Shown here piece after piece: positions 1 through 7,464 of a DNA stretch of 18,017 bases. The stretch is from assembly GCA_031555145.1 (NCBI GenBank), contig JAVBUR010000022.1, positions 1 to 18,017 of the forward strand. Reading direction: 5' to 3'. Position 1 is the stretch's first letter, and each line of letters begins with the position of its first letter. The notes below the pieces were generated by a model. The model was given only the letters and a program-made list of their open reading frames with translations. It was not told the DNA's origin and did not search any database. The DNA comes from JAJDIA01 sp031555145. Lineage in GTDB: Bacteria; Bacteroidota; Bacteroidia; Bacteroidales; Tannerellaceae. The position numbers and the translations under genes were made by a program.

Positions 1-193
1 CATGTAATTGGATTGTGTTTTATGCGCCGCGTCAGCGGTGCCGTGTTTGTAGGCCGGCACCGCTGACGCGGCGCATGATAATTGTTGTTATTCTAATTGA
101 CCGTGGGCTCGGCTTCGCCAGCACCCACGGCTACGAACACAATGCCCGTGACCGGGCATTCATCGTCGCGGCGAACACCCATTACTTTCAAAT
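1..193. repeat. Left arm of long inverted repeat
   Basis: Positions 1-193 are the reverse complement of 17605-17797 with three mismatches. The similarity resumes after the intron at 860-888 (against about 17604-17577), first nearly exact and then fading. The arm starts at the window edge, so it may extend further left. It contains three hairpins: 22-43 with 55-76 (22-bp perfect stem), 101-107 with 124-130, and 141-148 with 153-160 (8-bp stem, TGAC loop). Short reading frames in it come from these palindromes and are not credible genes. Confidence 0.95.
22..169. repeat. REP-like palindromic repeat cluster (left)
   Basis: The long hairpin at 22-76 is followed by a modular unit at 101-169: stem CCGTGGG/CCCACGG, linker CTACGAACAC, a second hairpin with a TGAC loop, then CATCGTCGC. 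The same unit recurs at 17799-17857 with different hairpin bodies, and in reverse orientation inside the right arm. Each arm of the 22-76 hairpin can also fold alone around a GTCA or TGAC loop. This is typical of dispersed REP/BIME-like extragenic elements. The family name is not recognised. Confidence 0.7.
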
Positions 194-266
194 GTCGAGT
201 AGGCCCGGGCATTTCAGCCCGAGCCTCTCTCAGAACCGTACGTGAAAGTCTCCCTTCATACGGCTC
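194..266 (-). ncRNA. Group II intron domains V and VI
   Basis: Domain V is read from 266 to 233. It begins GAGCCGTATG and ends CACGTACGGTTC, so the outer strands GAGCCGTA and TACGGTTC pair in the standard 34-nt hairpin with the AGC catalytic triad at its 5' side. Domain VI follows. GAGAGGC pairs with GCCTACTC and leaves one unpaired A (complement of T200), the seventh base from the 3' end, which is the usual place for the lariat branch point. The upper stem GGCTCGGGC/GCCCGGGCC is closed by TGAAAT. Confidence 0.92.
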
Positions 267-859
267 TTCTCATCCAACCTTATGAGTTCTTTCTCATAAG
301 GTTTATGACTTGATGTTGCATCCTCCCAATTAAATGGTTGTGTAACATCAATTCACCGGACAAGCTGACCCCTTCGCTCCATGTCCATTACAGACACTTC
401 AGCACTACTACGAGTCAGTCCGCCCCTGCTGTGGATATTGGTACTCACGCTCTTGCGGTTTCTGCCGCTTGAACTACTCCCTTAGCACTCCACAGCAGGT
501 TCCTGCGTTTCGTACGAAAGCCAGCATACAGGTCATGCCATCTATACACCGGATGCCGCCATGGTAGTAAACAGGTTTCCCCATGGCTAATCCCAGGACA
601 AACAAACATACCCCGGTTTTGACATCATCTTTAGCAAACTTTTCGATGCGTCATCAATGGTTCCCTCACGGTCATCTCCTGTAGGCACACCTGACGGATC
701 AATCCGCCTTTTCATGTATCTCTCACGACCATACCCATGAAGGTAAAGCCGCATACACTGGTTTGTAGCCGACTCCTGCAAGCAGGCTACGAGGGGCCAA
801 ACCCTCATCTCTCGGACAATTACGAACACTGCTTTACACACAGCGTTCTCGCAGCACAC
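194..859 (-). mobile_element. ORF-less group II intron
   Basis: Read on the minus strand, the element begins GTGTGCTGCG at 859, matching the group II 5' consensus GUGYG, and ends CTACTCGAC at 194. Near the 3' end it has a 34-nt domain V (233-266) and a domain VI with a bulged adenosine at 200. Both ends are confirmed independently: removing 194-859 rejoins the left inverted-repeat arm into a sequence that aligns without a gap to the intron-free right arm. At 666 nt it has no room for the usual reverse transcriptase/maturase of about 400-600 residues and no such frame is seen, so it would need a maturase in trans. The site lies within an A+T-rich hairpin (TTCAAAT, 8-nt loop, ATTTGAA) that is intact in the right arm. 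The structural class was not assigned. Confidence 0.9.
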
Positions 860-929
860 TTCGTTGAATTTGAAGATTCCTCATCAAGTTCAATTACATG
901 TGAGGAAGATGGCCGAGTGTCCCATCATT
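860..929. other. Remainder of left repeat arm and unassigned spacer
   Basis: 860-888 continues the inverted-repeat arm beyond the intron, starting TTCGTTGAATTTGAA. From about 889 to 926 nothing is recognisable. Similarity to the upstream region of permease C begins abruptly around 927, at the edge of the regulatory dyad. Confidence 0.6.
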
Positions 930-944
930 GTCCAATAATTTGAC
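930..944. promoter_or_regulatory. Dyad operator-like site upstream of permease A
   Basis: GTCCAATAATTTGAC fits the symmetric pattern GTC-N-AAT-N-ATT-N-GAC. The same pattern occurs at 7356-7370 (identical) and 10252-10266 (variant), always 36 bp before the proposed -33 element of a permease promoter. The fixed spacing suggests a binding site for a dimeric activator. The protein that binds it cannot be named from this window. Confidence 0.6.
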
Positions 945-980
945 GTTTTTGGGGGAATATGGTAAATATATGCGCTATTC

Positions 981-1012
981 GTTGGTGGGGTCGGAAGGGG
1001 TGGTTAGTTTTG
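981..1012 (+). promoter_or_regulatory. Bacteroidetes-type promoter of permease A
   Basis: The -7 box TAGTTTTG (1005-1012) matches the Bacteroidetes consensus TAnnTTTG. It is preceded by GTTG (981-984) with a 20-nt spacer, a weak version of the -33 TTTG. The predicted transcript start is roughly 1017-1020, giving a leader of about 20 nt before the ATG at 1038. Confidence 0.6.
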
Positions 1013-1037
1013 GGAAAGAAGAAACAACACGACGATT

Positions 1038-3452
1038 ATGGGAACGATCTCTTTCAAAATGATTTTCCGGAACTGGCGGCGTAACAAGACGTTCGCCCTC
1101 ATCTCCATCCTCAGCCTGGCGATCGGCATTGCCTGCACCAACCTGCTGGTGGCTTTTGTGATTCATGAGTATAATATAGAGGGAGAGAATCCGAATAAAG
1201 ACCGGATTTATTGCATCATCCAGGACTCTCCCATGCAATCGGGCGACAAGGTATTCTATGCAGATTACACGATTCCTCCCCTGATCAAAGACCGGTATCC
1301 GGAAGTGGAAGACTACCTGCGTATCGGCACGGCAGAGATCAACCATATCATAGTGGGCGAGACGATCCACGATCCGATCACGATCCTACAGGCCGAACCT
1401 TCTTTCCCCCGCTTCTTCCCTTACCAGGCCATTTTGGGCAATCTGGAAGAAGCCTTGTCGGCACCCGACAAGATCGCACTGACCGAAGCTACCGCCCGTC
1501 GGTTCTTTGGCAGGGAAAACCCGATCGGGCAAACCGTCTCCACCAAAAACATGACTCCCGGTTTCACATGGGGCGGCTATACCATTCCGGAAGTTACAAC
1601 CTATCAGGTAGAGGCCGTGATCGCAGTACCCGACCAGTCTATCCTCTCATTCGACGGGATCACTTCCCAACCACAGCGGTACGGAGGCACGTCTTTTCTG
1701 CTGATGAACCAGATGATTGACCCGGACTCCTTTGCCCTCCGCCTGAAAGAAGACGGTATTTACACGCTTATGGGAGATAGGGATAGTGGGCGATATTACT
1801 TCTCCACGTTATCCGAAAACTATTTCAACGAATATGCGTCACAGATACTTCCATACATCCGGAATCAAAACAAACTGACCCTTTATATCGGTCTGTTCTC
1901 CGCGTTGCTGATCCTGCTGATTGCCTGCTTCAATTATATCAACCTCAACTTCTCGCGCCTGTTGCAACAGGTACGGATGATACATATCCAGAAGCTGATG
2001 GGTGCTTCCCGGACGGATATCAACAGGCAATTGTTTTTCGACATCTTCTTTACGGTACTGATCGCTTTCACACTCTCGATGTTGATCATGCGCGATCTGG
2101 TTCCGGTGTTCAACTCAATATTCTCCGGACAGATGAAAGCCTCTTTCATGTTCAGCGGCCAGGTGCTGCCGGTGTTGATCGGGTTAATTCTGATCCTTTC
2201 CTTTCTGCCGGCCATGTATGTAAGCCGTAAGATGGCTGTCCTTTCCCGTCAACACTATCAGGACCTGACCGGAGGGCAGAAGAAGCAGGGGATCATCTCC
2301 ACGCTGTCCGTTATTCAGTTTACGATATCCATCGCTTTGATCGTCGCCACCCTGACGGTCAGCAGCCAGATCGGACTGATCCGGCAGGGAGGAGAAGCCT
2401 ATCGCGGACTGATCGAAGTCGGAAACCAGCGTGGGCATAACAGCAACCTCGAATCGTTTGTTGCCGAACTGCGCACCCATCCCGAATTAGGCGAGATAAA
2501 CACGGCCCGGTCGTCCATCCTGGTCGGCGAAGGTTATCGACAAATCGTCATTCCCAACGCTGACGGAAGCGAAACGTATATGTCGATGGTCGAATTTTCC
2601 GGTGATCCCGGTATCCTCTCCATGCTCCATATCCAACTGCAACAAGGCACGCAGCCGGAAGAGGCCCTTGCCCAACTTCCCCGCCCGGTTTACATCAACC
2701 GGCGCTTTGCCGATGTATTTGTCGGCAAAGGAGAGAACCCGATCGGAAAGCCCCTCAAGAGCTACGACAAAGACTTCGATTTCAAGAACACGGAAGATGG
2801 TTCGAAAGAAAATCCGGTGACCATCATTGCCGGAATCGTAGATAACTTCTTTATCGGTTCGCTCGAACAGGAAGTCGATCCGGCCATCATCCACATAGAA
2901 GGGAAGATGGACAGTGACAATTCGTTCATCTATTTCCGTCTGGACGACAGTCATCCGGAACGGCTGAGCCAGATCAAACAACGCTGGGAGAAGCATCATC
3001 CCGGCGAACTGTTCACCTACCGGAATATCTATCAGCAATTCGTCGCCCACAACCAGAAAGCCTTCGGACTGGCGGAACTGCTCCTGATGTACTCCCTGAT
3101 CAGCATCTTCCTCACCTGCTTCGGCCTGTTCGGTATGACGCTGTATGTCACCCGCCAACGTACCAAAGAGATCGGTATCCGGAAAGTAAACGGCAGCACT
3201 ACGGGGCAAATCATGTGGATGTTCATCCGCCGGTTTATCTACTGGATCGGGATTGCTTTCGTGTTCGCCACACCCATCACCTGGTACCTGATGAACCGCT
3301 GGCTGGAATCGTTTGTCTACCGGCAGGAGATGACGGTCGGCATTTACCTGCTGGCCGGACTGGCCGTCGTCCTCATCACCCTTTTCACCGTCAGCTGGCA
3401 CAGCTACAAAGCGGCATCAGCCAATCCGGTGAAGGCGTTACGGAGCGAATAA
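1038..3452 (+). CDS. Permease A: MacB-like FtsX-family ABC transporter permease
   Basis: This 804-residue inner-membrane protein has the double-FtsX layout of Bacteroidetes MacB-like permeases. TM1 is near residues 20-42, followed by a periplasmic MacB_PCD-like domain to about 280, TM2-4 near 283-305, 335-350 and 376-395, TM5 near 420-441, a second periplasmic domain to about 675, and TM6-8 near 679-702, 734-753 and 768-790. QRTKEIGIRKVNGSTTGQI after TM6 is the FtsX cytoplasmic segment expected to contact an ATPase; a degenerate counterpart (IQKLMGAS) follows TM2. No ATP-binding motifs are present, so it needs a partner ATPase, and none is in the window. Proteins of this kind drive mechanotransmission for efflux or envelope transport; the substrate is unknown. 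The start is set by the promoter 26 nt upstream and by MGTISFKMIF, shared with C, D and E. Permease B follows after 20 nt. Confidence 0.93.
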   Translation: MGTISFKMIFRNWRRNKTFALISILSLAIGIACTNLLVAFVIHEYNIEGENPNKDRIYCIIQDSPMQSGDKVFYADYTIPPLIKDRYPEVEDYLRIGTAEINHIIVGETIHDPITILQAEPSFPRFFPYQAILGNLEEALSAPDKIALTEATARRFFGRENPIGQTVSTKNMTPGFTWGGYTIPEVTTYQVEAVIAVPDQSILSFDGITSQPQRYGGTSFLLMNQMIDPDSFALRLKEDGIYTLMGDRDSGRYYFSTLSENYFNEYASQILPYIRNQNKLTLYIGLFSALLILLIACFNYINLNFSRLLQQVRMIHIQKLMGASRTDINRQLFFDIFFTVLIAFTLSMLIMRDLVPVFNSIFSGQMKASFMFSGQVLPVLIGLILILSFLPAMYVSRKMAVLSRQHYQDLTGGQKKQGIISTLSVIQFTISIALIVATLTVSSQIGLIRQGGEAYRGLIEVGNQRGHNSNLESFVAELRTHPELGEINTARSSILVGEGYRQIVIPNADGSETYMSMVEFSGDPGILSMLHIQLQQGTQPEEALAQLPRPVYINRRFADVFVGKGENPIGKPLKSYDKDFDFKNTEDGSKENPVTIIAGIVDNFFIGSLEQEVDPAIIHIEGKMDSDNSFIYFRLDDSHPERLSQIKQRWEKHHPGELFTYRNIYQQFVAHNQKAFGLAELLLMYSLISIFLTCFGLFGMTLYVTRQRTKEIGIRKVNGSTTGQIMWMFIRRFIYWIGIAFVFATPITWYLMNRWLESFVYRQEMTVGIYLLAGLAVVLITLFTVSWHSYKAASANPVKALRSE

Positions 3453-3472
3453 AAGAATAAAAAAACCACATT

Positions 3473-5872
3473 ATGTTTACACACTATTTAAAGATATATT
3501 TCCGCAATATGTGGAAATACAAAACGCAGTCGCTCACTGGCATTTTCGGACTGGCATTCGGGCTTGCCTGTTTTGTGCCAGCACTTTACTGGTTTCGCTA
3601 TGAAACATCATATGATAATTTTTATGAACAATCAGATGATTATTTTCAGCAAAAGTCAGAAGATTATTTTTATCCCGATGCCGACAAGATTTACCGAGTT
3701 TATTCTGTAGATAAACAATCGGGGAAAGTAAACGAACTGGTTTCAGGTATTTTAGAAAGAAAATTACGTGAACAGTTTCCAACCATGCAATCTTCTACAG
3801 TTTTTTTTACTGTACAAGACCGTTGCAGCTCTAGTGAAACATCAAATATGCAATTACATACTGTTTTTGCAGATAGTACTTTTTTGGATGTTTTTCCTCA
3901 AATAATTATTAGTGGTGACACGCAGAATCCATTACAAGTTTTAAACAATATTATTCTTACAGAATCTGCAGCAATTGGTCTGTTTGGAGATGTTGAAAAA
4001 GCTATTGGACAGACAATAAAAAGTACGTTATACTCAAAATTTCCGCCATACACGGTTACTGCAGTCATGAAAGACCCTCCACCTAATACAAATATATCGT
4101 TTAATGCTATCCTTTGTCATGAACAGTTAACTCTACAAAAATCTTTTGCAGAAAGAACTGTAGAACAAATATGGACATTGGCAAACTTGTCAATGTATGT
4201 AAAACTTCCTTCAGGGACAAATGTCAGTGAATTAGTAAAAGAACTCAATAATTTTGCATCAGGGTTGGACTCAAAAGCCCCTATGGAGTTACAGATGATG
4301 CGTATAAGCAATATACGCCACCATTTAAACGCAGATGTACCATTTACGTTAAACTTCATACATGTACTTTTTGCATGCGGATTATTGTTGCTATTTTGCG
4401 CGCTTTACAATTTTCTAAATTTATATCTTGATCTTTTCCGCCAACGCAACCGCGAGTTATGCTTACGTACAGTACATGGAGCTTCACAGTTTCAACTTAT
4501 TCAGCAAATGATGATTGAACTGGCTTGTGCTATTTTCCTTGCGCTATTACTTGCATGTTTCTTCCTTATTATAACTCGTCATGCGTTCTCTGGAATGTTT
4601 AACATTGATATTGAAATGTCTAAATTAATGTTACATTTTGTGGTTTGTGCAATAGGAGTGATGATGTTAATGCTGTTTCTCAGTTTTATTATTTTCAGGC
4701 GATTGAGCCAGTTGGCTATTCGCTATCAGTCGAAAAGAGTGACGAATGGTAAGACAACTTTACGTCGCACCGCAGTTATTTCACAACTCGCGGTAAGCGT
4801 ATCATTTATTGTAGCGGCATTAGTAGTTACAATTCAAATGAATTTTATTAACCACAAAGATTTAGGATTCGATTGCACTGGAATTATACGTGTATCAGGT
4901 ATAACTTCAATTCCTATGGATAAAGCGGCAGCCATGATGTACGGAATGGAAGCTATCCCACAGATCGAAAATTTTTCTTTTACTCATTTTGAACCTCAAC
5001 AGAATGTAAACTCTTCTAATTTGACAGATAAAGTAGAATGGGAAGGAAAACAGCCATCAGACAATACTATTTTCCAACGAATCCCGACTGACAGCCGATT
5101 TGCCGACACATTCAGGCCAAATATGGTTATTGGGAAATGGTTGGATGAACTTGGAGAAAACAAAATCGTTCTCAATGAGGAAGCTGTTCAAGTAATGGGG
5201 CTTAAAGAACCTATTGGCAGTGTTATTCGCATGTCTTTAAATGATATGCAAGAATATACAGTAGTGGGTGTAGTGAAAAATTTTCATACATCATCACTAC
5301 GTAATCGCATCCTTCCAACAATCTTCTTTAGTTCAATATATCCGATAGATATCTTATATGTCCGCGCAATTGCCGGACAAGAGAAAGATGTGATACAACA
5401 AATGAATACTATTATTTCCGGAAATGGCGAGATAGAATTTACTCCTCTCCAGCAAATATATGATCAATTAAATAATTCTGAAAAAGTCGGTATGCAATTA
5501 TTTTCTGTACTGGCAACGGTTTGCTTATTGATTTCGCTGTTTGGTATTTATGCAGTAGCAGCCGGAGCCACTCAACGCCGTCGCAAAGAAATAGCCATTC
5601 GTAAAGTGGTTGGAGCCAAAGCTGGAACAATTGTACAACTCTTTTTGAGAGAATACACTTTATTGGTACTTATTGCTGCTGCCATAGCACTACCATTTGC
5701 TTATCTGGCAATGAATCATTGGCTGGAAGGATATGCTTATCGTATTCGAATACAATGGTGGCTATTGGCAAATGTGTTGGTTGGAGTCACTATATTAGTT
5801 TTGCTAACAGTGCTGGGTTTAGTTTTAAAAGCAGCTAATCGGAATCCTGGTGAAGTAGTAAAAAGCGAATAA
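3473..5872 (+). CDS. Permease B: divergent, A+T-rich FtsX-family ABC transporter permease
   Basis: This 799-residue permease has the same double-FtsX plan: TM1 near 22-42, a MacB_PCD-like periplasmic domain, TM2-4 from about residue 290, TM5 near 440, a second periplasmic domain, and TM6-8 in the last 140 residues. The cytoplasmic motif QRRRKEIAIRKVVGAKAG after TM6 is a good FtsX match, and RNRELCLRTVHGAS after TM2 is its first-half counterpart. It shares little sequence with the other five permeases and lacks their MGTISFKMIF start and NPVKALRSE end (it ends NPGEVVKSE). Its DNA is clearly richer in A+T, with codons ending in A or T, which suggests separate acquisition. It begins 20 nt after permease A with no promoter seen, so it is probably co-transcribed with A. 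The ATPase partner and substrate are unknown. Residues 47-67 contain a short imperfect repeat. Confidence 0.9.
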   Translation: MFTHYLKIYFRNMWKYKTQSLTGIFGLAFGLACFVPALYWFRYETSYDNFYEQSDDYFQQKSEDYFYPDADKIYRVYSVDKQSGKVNELVSGILERKLREQFPTMQSSTVFFTVQDRCSSSETSNMQLHTVFADSTFLDVFPQIIISGDTQNPLQVLNNIILTESAAIGLFGDVEKAIGQTIKSTLYSKFPPYTVTAVMKDPPPNTNISFNAILCHEQLTLQKSFAERTVEQIWTLANLSMYVKLPSGTNVSELVKELNNFASGLDSKAPMELQMMRISNIRHHLNADVPFTLNFIHVLFACGLLLLFCALYNFLNLYLDLFRQRNRELCLRTVHGASQFQLIQQMMIELACAIFLALLLACFFLIITRHAFSGMFNIDIEMSKLMLHFVVCAIGVMMLMLFLSFIIFRRLSQLAIRYQSKRVTNGKTTLRRTAVISQLAVSVSFIVAALVVTIQMNFINHKDLGFDCTGIIRVSGITSIPMDKAAAMMYGMEAIPQIENFSFTHFEPQQNVNSSNLTDKVEWEGKQPSDNTIFQRIPTDSRFADTFRPNMVIGKWLDELGENKIVLNEEAVQVMGLKEPIGSVIRMSLNDMQEYTVVGVVKNFHTSSLRNRILPTIFFSSIYPIDILYVRAIAGQEKDVIQQMNTIISGNGEIEFTPLQQIYDQLNNSEKVGMQLFSVLATVCLLISLFGIYAVAAGATQRRRKEIAIRKVVGAKAGTIVQLFLREYTLLVLIAAAIALPFAYLAMNHWLEGYAYRIRIQWWLLANVLVGVTILVLLTVLGLVLKAANRNPGEVVKSE
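3614..3673 (+). repeat. Imperfect short tandem repeat inside permease B
   Basis: Three similar in-frame units start at 3614, 3635 and 3659. They encode DNFYEQS, DDYFQQKS and EDYFYPD, just where related permeases read YDNFYPDADKIYRVY. It looks like a local duplication that lengthened the start of the first periplasmic domain by about 16 residues. Confidence 0.5.
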
Positions 5873-6067
5873 AAACAATAGCAAATAATTATCATATCCG
5901 AGAGGAGACATGTATACTTGAGTACACCCAAGAGGGGGGGGCAAGGTCCCAATTTGGCATCTTGAACAAAGAACAGCGTATTTTTCTGAAAATAGAGAAT
6001 GATACCTGAAATCTATCACTTATTTTTGCATCGAATTATATCCGAAACTCAATCTATAGAAAAGATT
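5873..6067. other. Intergenic region with G8 tract and ORF6N promoter
   Basis: These 195 bp separate permease B from the first ORF6N gene. They contain a run of eight G (5934-5941). They also hold a -7 box TATTTTTG at 6021-6028, with no convincing -33 TTTG. The leader after it (about 6029-6067) resembles the leaders of the other two ORF6N genes, including the near-palindrome CGAATTATATCCG. The GTCNAATNATTNGAC dyad is absent. No convincing terminator hairpin for permease B was seen. Confidence 0.5.
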
Positions 6068-6730
6068 ATGGAACTACTACTGATACAAAGTAAGATCTAC
6101 GAGATAAGAGGGCAAAAGGTAATGCTTGACTTTGATCTGGCCGACATGTATGAAACGTCGACAAAAGCACTCAAACAAGCGGTTAAAAGAAATATGAAAC
6201 GATTCCCGGATGATTTCATGTTTGAGTTGACTAAAAACGAATGGCATGAACTGGTCACAAATTGTGACCACATACCTGATACAATGAAACACAGCTATAT
6301 CTCGCCTTTTGCATTTACGGAACACGGGGTAACAATGTTATCGAGCATCCTTCGCAGTGATGTGGCGGTAAGTGTAAGTATACAAATTGTTAGAGCTTTT
6401 GTTGCTATTAGGCAATTAGTTTTACACCTACCGACAGATAGGGTTGGTGAGTTGCAGAACGAAGTAAAGGAGCTGAAACAGTACATTGAAGAAGTCTTTT
6501 CCGACTACAACGACATCAATGAGGATACTCGTCTACAGCTTGAGTTGATCAACGAAACCCTTGCCGAACTACACACCAAAAATACCCCTGTAAACAAACC
6601 AAGTATGCCAATTGGCTACACATCTCCACGGTACAAAAGTAACCACACAGGCTTGGAACAGGGTACCGGATCAACATCTTATTCCTCAGGCAAGTCTGTC
6701 GAAAGGCTTTTGTATTGTGAAGATGTATAG
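6068..6730 (+). CDS. ORF6N-domain protein, copy 1
   Basis: This 220-residue protein has an N-terminal ORF6N domain (about residues 4-95) with the family landmarks SKIYEIRGQKVMLDFDLADMY, RFPDDFMFELTKNE, and FTEHGVTMLSSIL. A helical, coiled-coil-like stretch follows (about 124-170), then a tail PIGYTSPRYKS. ORF6N domains occur in phage-type antirepressor-like proteins and are thought to bind DNA; the precise role here is unknown. The start at 6068 (MELLLIQSKI) matches copies 2 and 3, whereas the longer start at 5999 would lie ahead of the -7 box at 6021-6028. The last 17 codons overlap the 3' end of copy 2 on the other strand. The family tail appears to end near residue 198, so the remaining 22 residues look like read-through into copy 2. 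Confidence 0.85.
   Translation: MELLLIQSKIYEIRGQKVMLDFDLADMYETSTKALKQAVKRNMKRFPDDFMFELTKNEWHELVTNCDHIPDTMKHSYISPFAFTEHGVTMLSSILRSDVAVSVSIQIVRAFVAIRQLVLHLPTDRVGELQNEVKELKQYIEEVFSDYNDINEDTRLQLELINETLAELHTKNTPVNKPSMPIGYTSPRYKSNHTGLEQGTGSTSYSSGKSVERLLYCEDV
6255..6267. repeat. Intragenic palindrome TCACAAATTGTGA in ORF6N copy 1
   Basis: A 13-bp perfect dyad (odd centre) lies at codons 63-67 and extends to TGGTCACAAATTGTGACCA (6252-6270). Here it is read as VTNCD. The same dyad sits at the matching place in copy 2, in another reading frame, and a compensated version sits in copy 3. Confidence 0.65.
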
Positions 6731-7278
6731 CCGATGGGACAACGAGGTTGGTTTGCTTTCTTTTGTTTGACAGCCAGCTCGGCTAAAGCCAAATAGATAT
6801 CGTCAAATTCTTTCCGGGTATCCTCTGAAAGATCATTAACAGCCTCAAGGGTTTCTACATCGTTGCGCTCCAGCAATTCCAGTTTTGCCCGTATTTCGGC
6901 TAATTCTGCCGTAACTGTTGTTGTGGTAACTATGTAATTCCGTATAGCAACAAAAGCACGCATGATGCTGATGTTGACTTCTATTGCGACATCACTGTTT
7001 AGCAATCCCGATAGCATTGCTACCCCCTGTTCGGTGAAAGCGTATGGCAGTTTACGAGTTCCTCCCCAACTTGATGTCACAATTTGTGATTTCAAGTTAC
7101 TAAACTCTTCATTTGTAAGCTGAAACATGAAGTCAGACGGAAACCTTTTTATATTTCGTTTTACAGCTTGATTCAGTGTTCGTGTTTCCACTTGGTACAT
7201 CCCGGCCAAATCGAAGTCAAGCATCACTCGTTGACCCCTTACCTCATAAATCTTACTTTGTATCAATTGTAGTTCCAT
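6679..7278 (-). CDS. ORF6N-domain protein, copy 2
   Basis: This is a 199-residue protein. Residues 4-95 form an ORF6N domain: SKIYEVRGQRVMLDFDLAGMY, RFPSDFMFQLTNEEFSNL, SQIVTSSWGG and LPYAFTEQGVAMLSGLL. A coiled-coil-like helix follows (about 125-170, rich in E, L and R), then the tail PIGYTSSQYKSLSTDLPEE. It belongs to the SQIVTS-type ORF6N variant, whereas copies 1 and 3 are of the ELV-x-x-CD type. The frame stays open far upstream to 7797, but that would run antisense through permease C. The start at 7278 matches the other copies and lies below a TACTTTTG -7 box at 7317-7324. It is divergent from permease C, and the regulatory dyad lies between the two promoters. Its 3' end overlaps copy 1 by 52 bp. 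A DNA-binding regulatory role is plausible but unproven. Confidence 0.85.
   Translation of the reverse strand: MELQLIQSKIYEVRGQRVMLDFDLAGMYQVETRTLNQAVKRNIKRFPSDFMFQLTNEEFSNLKSQIVTSSWGGTRKLPYAFTEQGVAMLSGLLNSDVAIEVNISIMRAFVAIRNYIVTTTTVTAELAEIRAKLELLERNDVETLEAVNDLSEDTRKEFDDIYLALAELAVKQKKANQPRCPIGYTSSQYKSLSTDLPEE
7070..7096. repeat. Intragenic palindrome in ORF6N copy 2
   Basis: The dyad core TCACAATTTGTGA (7077-7089) is flanked by CTTGA and TCAAG, giving a 27-bp interrupted palindrome. On the minus coding strand the core is read as SQIVT, in a different frame from copy 1. Confidence 0.65.
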
Positions 7279-7316
7279 CTCTCTTCTATAGTTTAAGCTT
7301 CGGATATTATTCGACA

Positions 7317-7324
7317 CAAAAGTA
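7317..7324 (-). promoter_or_regulatory. -7 box of ORF6N copy 2 promoter
   Basis: On the minus strand this reads TACTTTTG, matching TAnnTTTG. No TTTG is found about 20 nt upstream, so the promoter may need an activator. The dyad at 7356-7370 is centred 39 bp behind this box, as it is for ORF6N copy 3. Confidence 0.5.
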
Positions 7325-7355
7325 AGAATATCCGATAAAAGGAATAGGGCTAATC

Positions 7356-7370
7356 GTCCAATAATTTGAC
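7356..7370. promoter_or_regulatory. Dyad between ORF6N copy 2 and permease C
   Basis: GTCCAATAATTTGAC is identical to the site at 930-944. It lies 36 bp ahead of the -33 element of permease C and also behind the divergent ORF6N promoter, so one bound dimer could affect both directions. Confidence 0.6.
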
Positions 7371-7406
7371 GTTTTTGGAGGGATGTGATAAATAAACGTA
7401 CTTTTC

Positions 7407-7438
7407 GTTGGCGAGGTCGGAAGAGGTGGTTAGCTTTG
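7407..7438 (+). promoter_or_regulatory. Bacteroidetes-type promoter of permease C
   Basis: GTTG (7407-7410), a 20-nt spacer and the -7 box TAGCTTTG (7431-7438). It is homologous to the promoter of permease A. A possible upstream start at 7408 would lie inside the -33 element, which argues for translation from 7465. Confidence 0.6.
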
Positions 7439-7464
7439 GGAAAAGAAGACACTATACAACGATT

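Noticed and set aside
15..285. Short plus-strand frames, one encoding a peptide repeated at the right end
   Set aside because: They lie in the hairpins of the inverted repeat and intron tail. The peptide match at 17526-17828 only reflects the DNA repeat.
587..859. 90-codon minus-strand frame possibly coding for an intron protein
   Set aside because: It covers the 5' structural part of the group II intron and shows no reverse transcriptase or maturase motif.
2487..3401. Long 304-codon frame antisense to permease A
   Set aside because: It is a shadow of the G+C-rich permease gene; similar shadows recur antisense to C, D and F, and the permease frame is clearly the coding one.
7408..7464. TTG-initiated extension of permease C
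   Set aside because: It would begin inside the -33 element; ATG 7465 matches the start of the paralogs.
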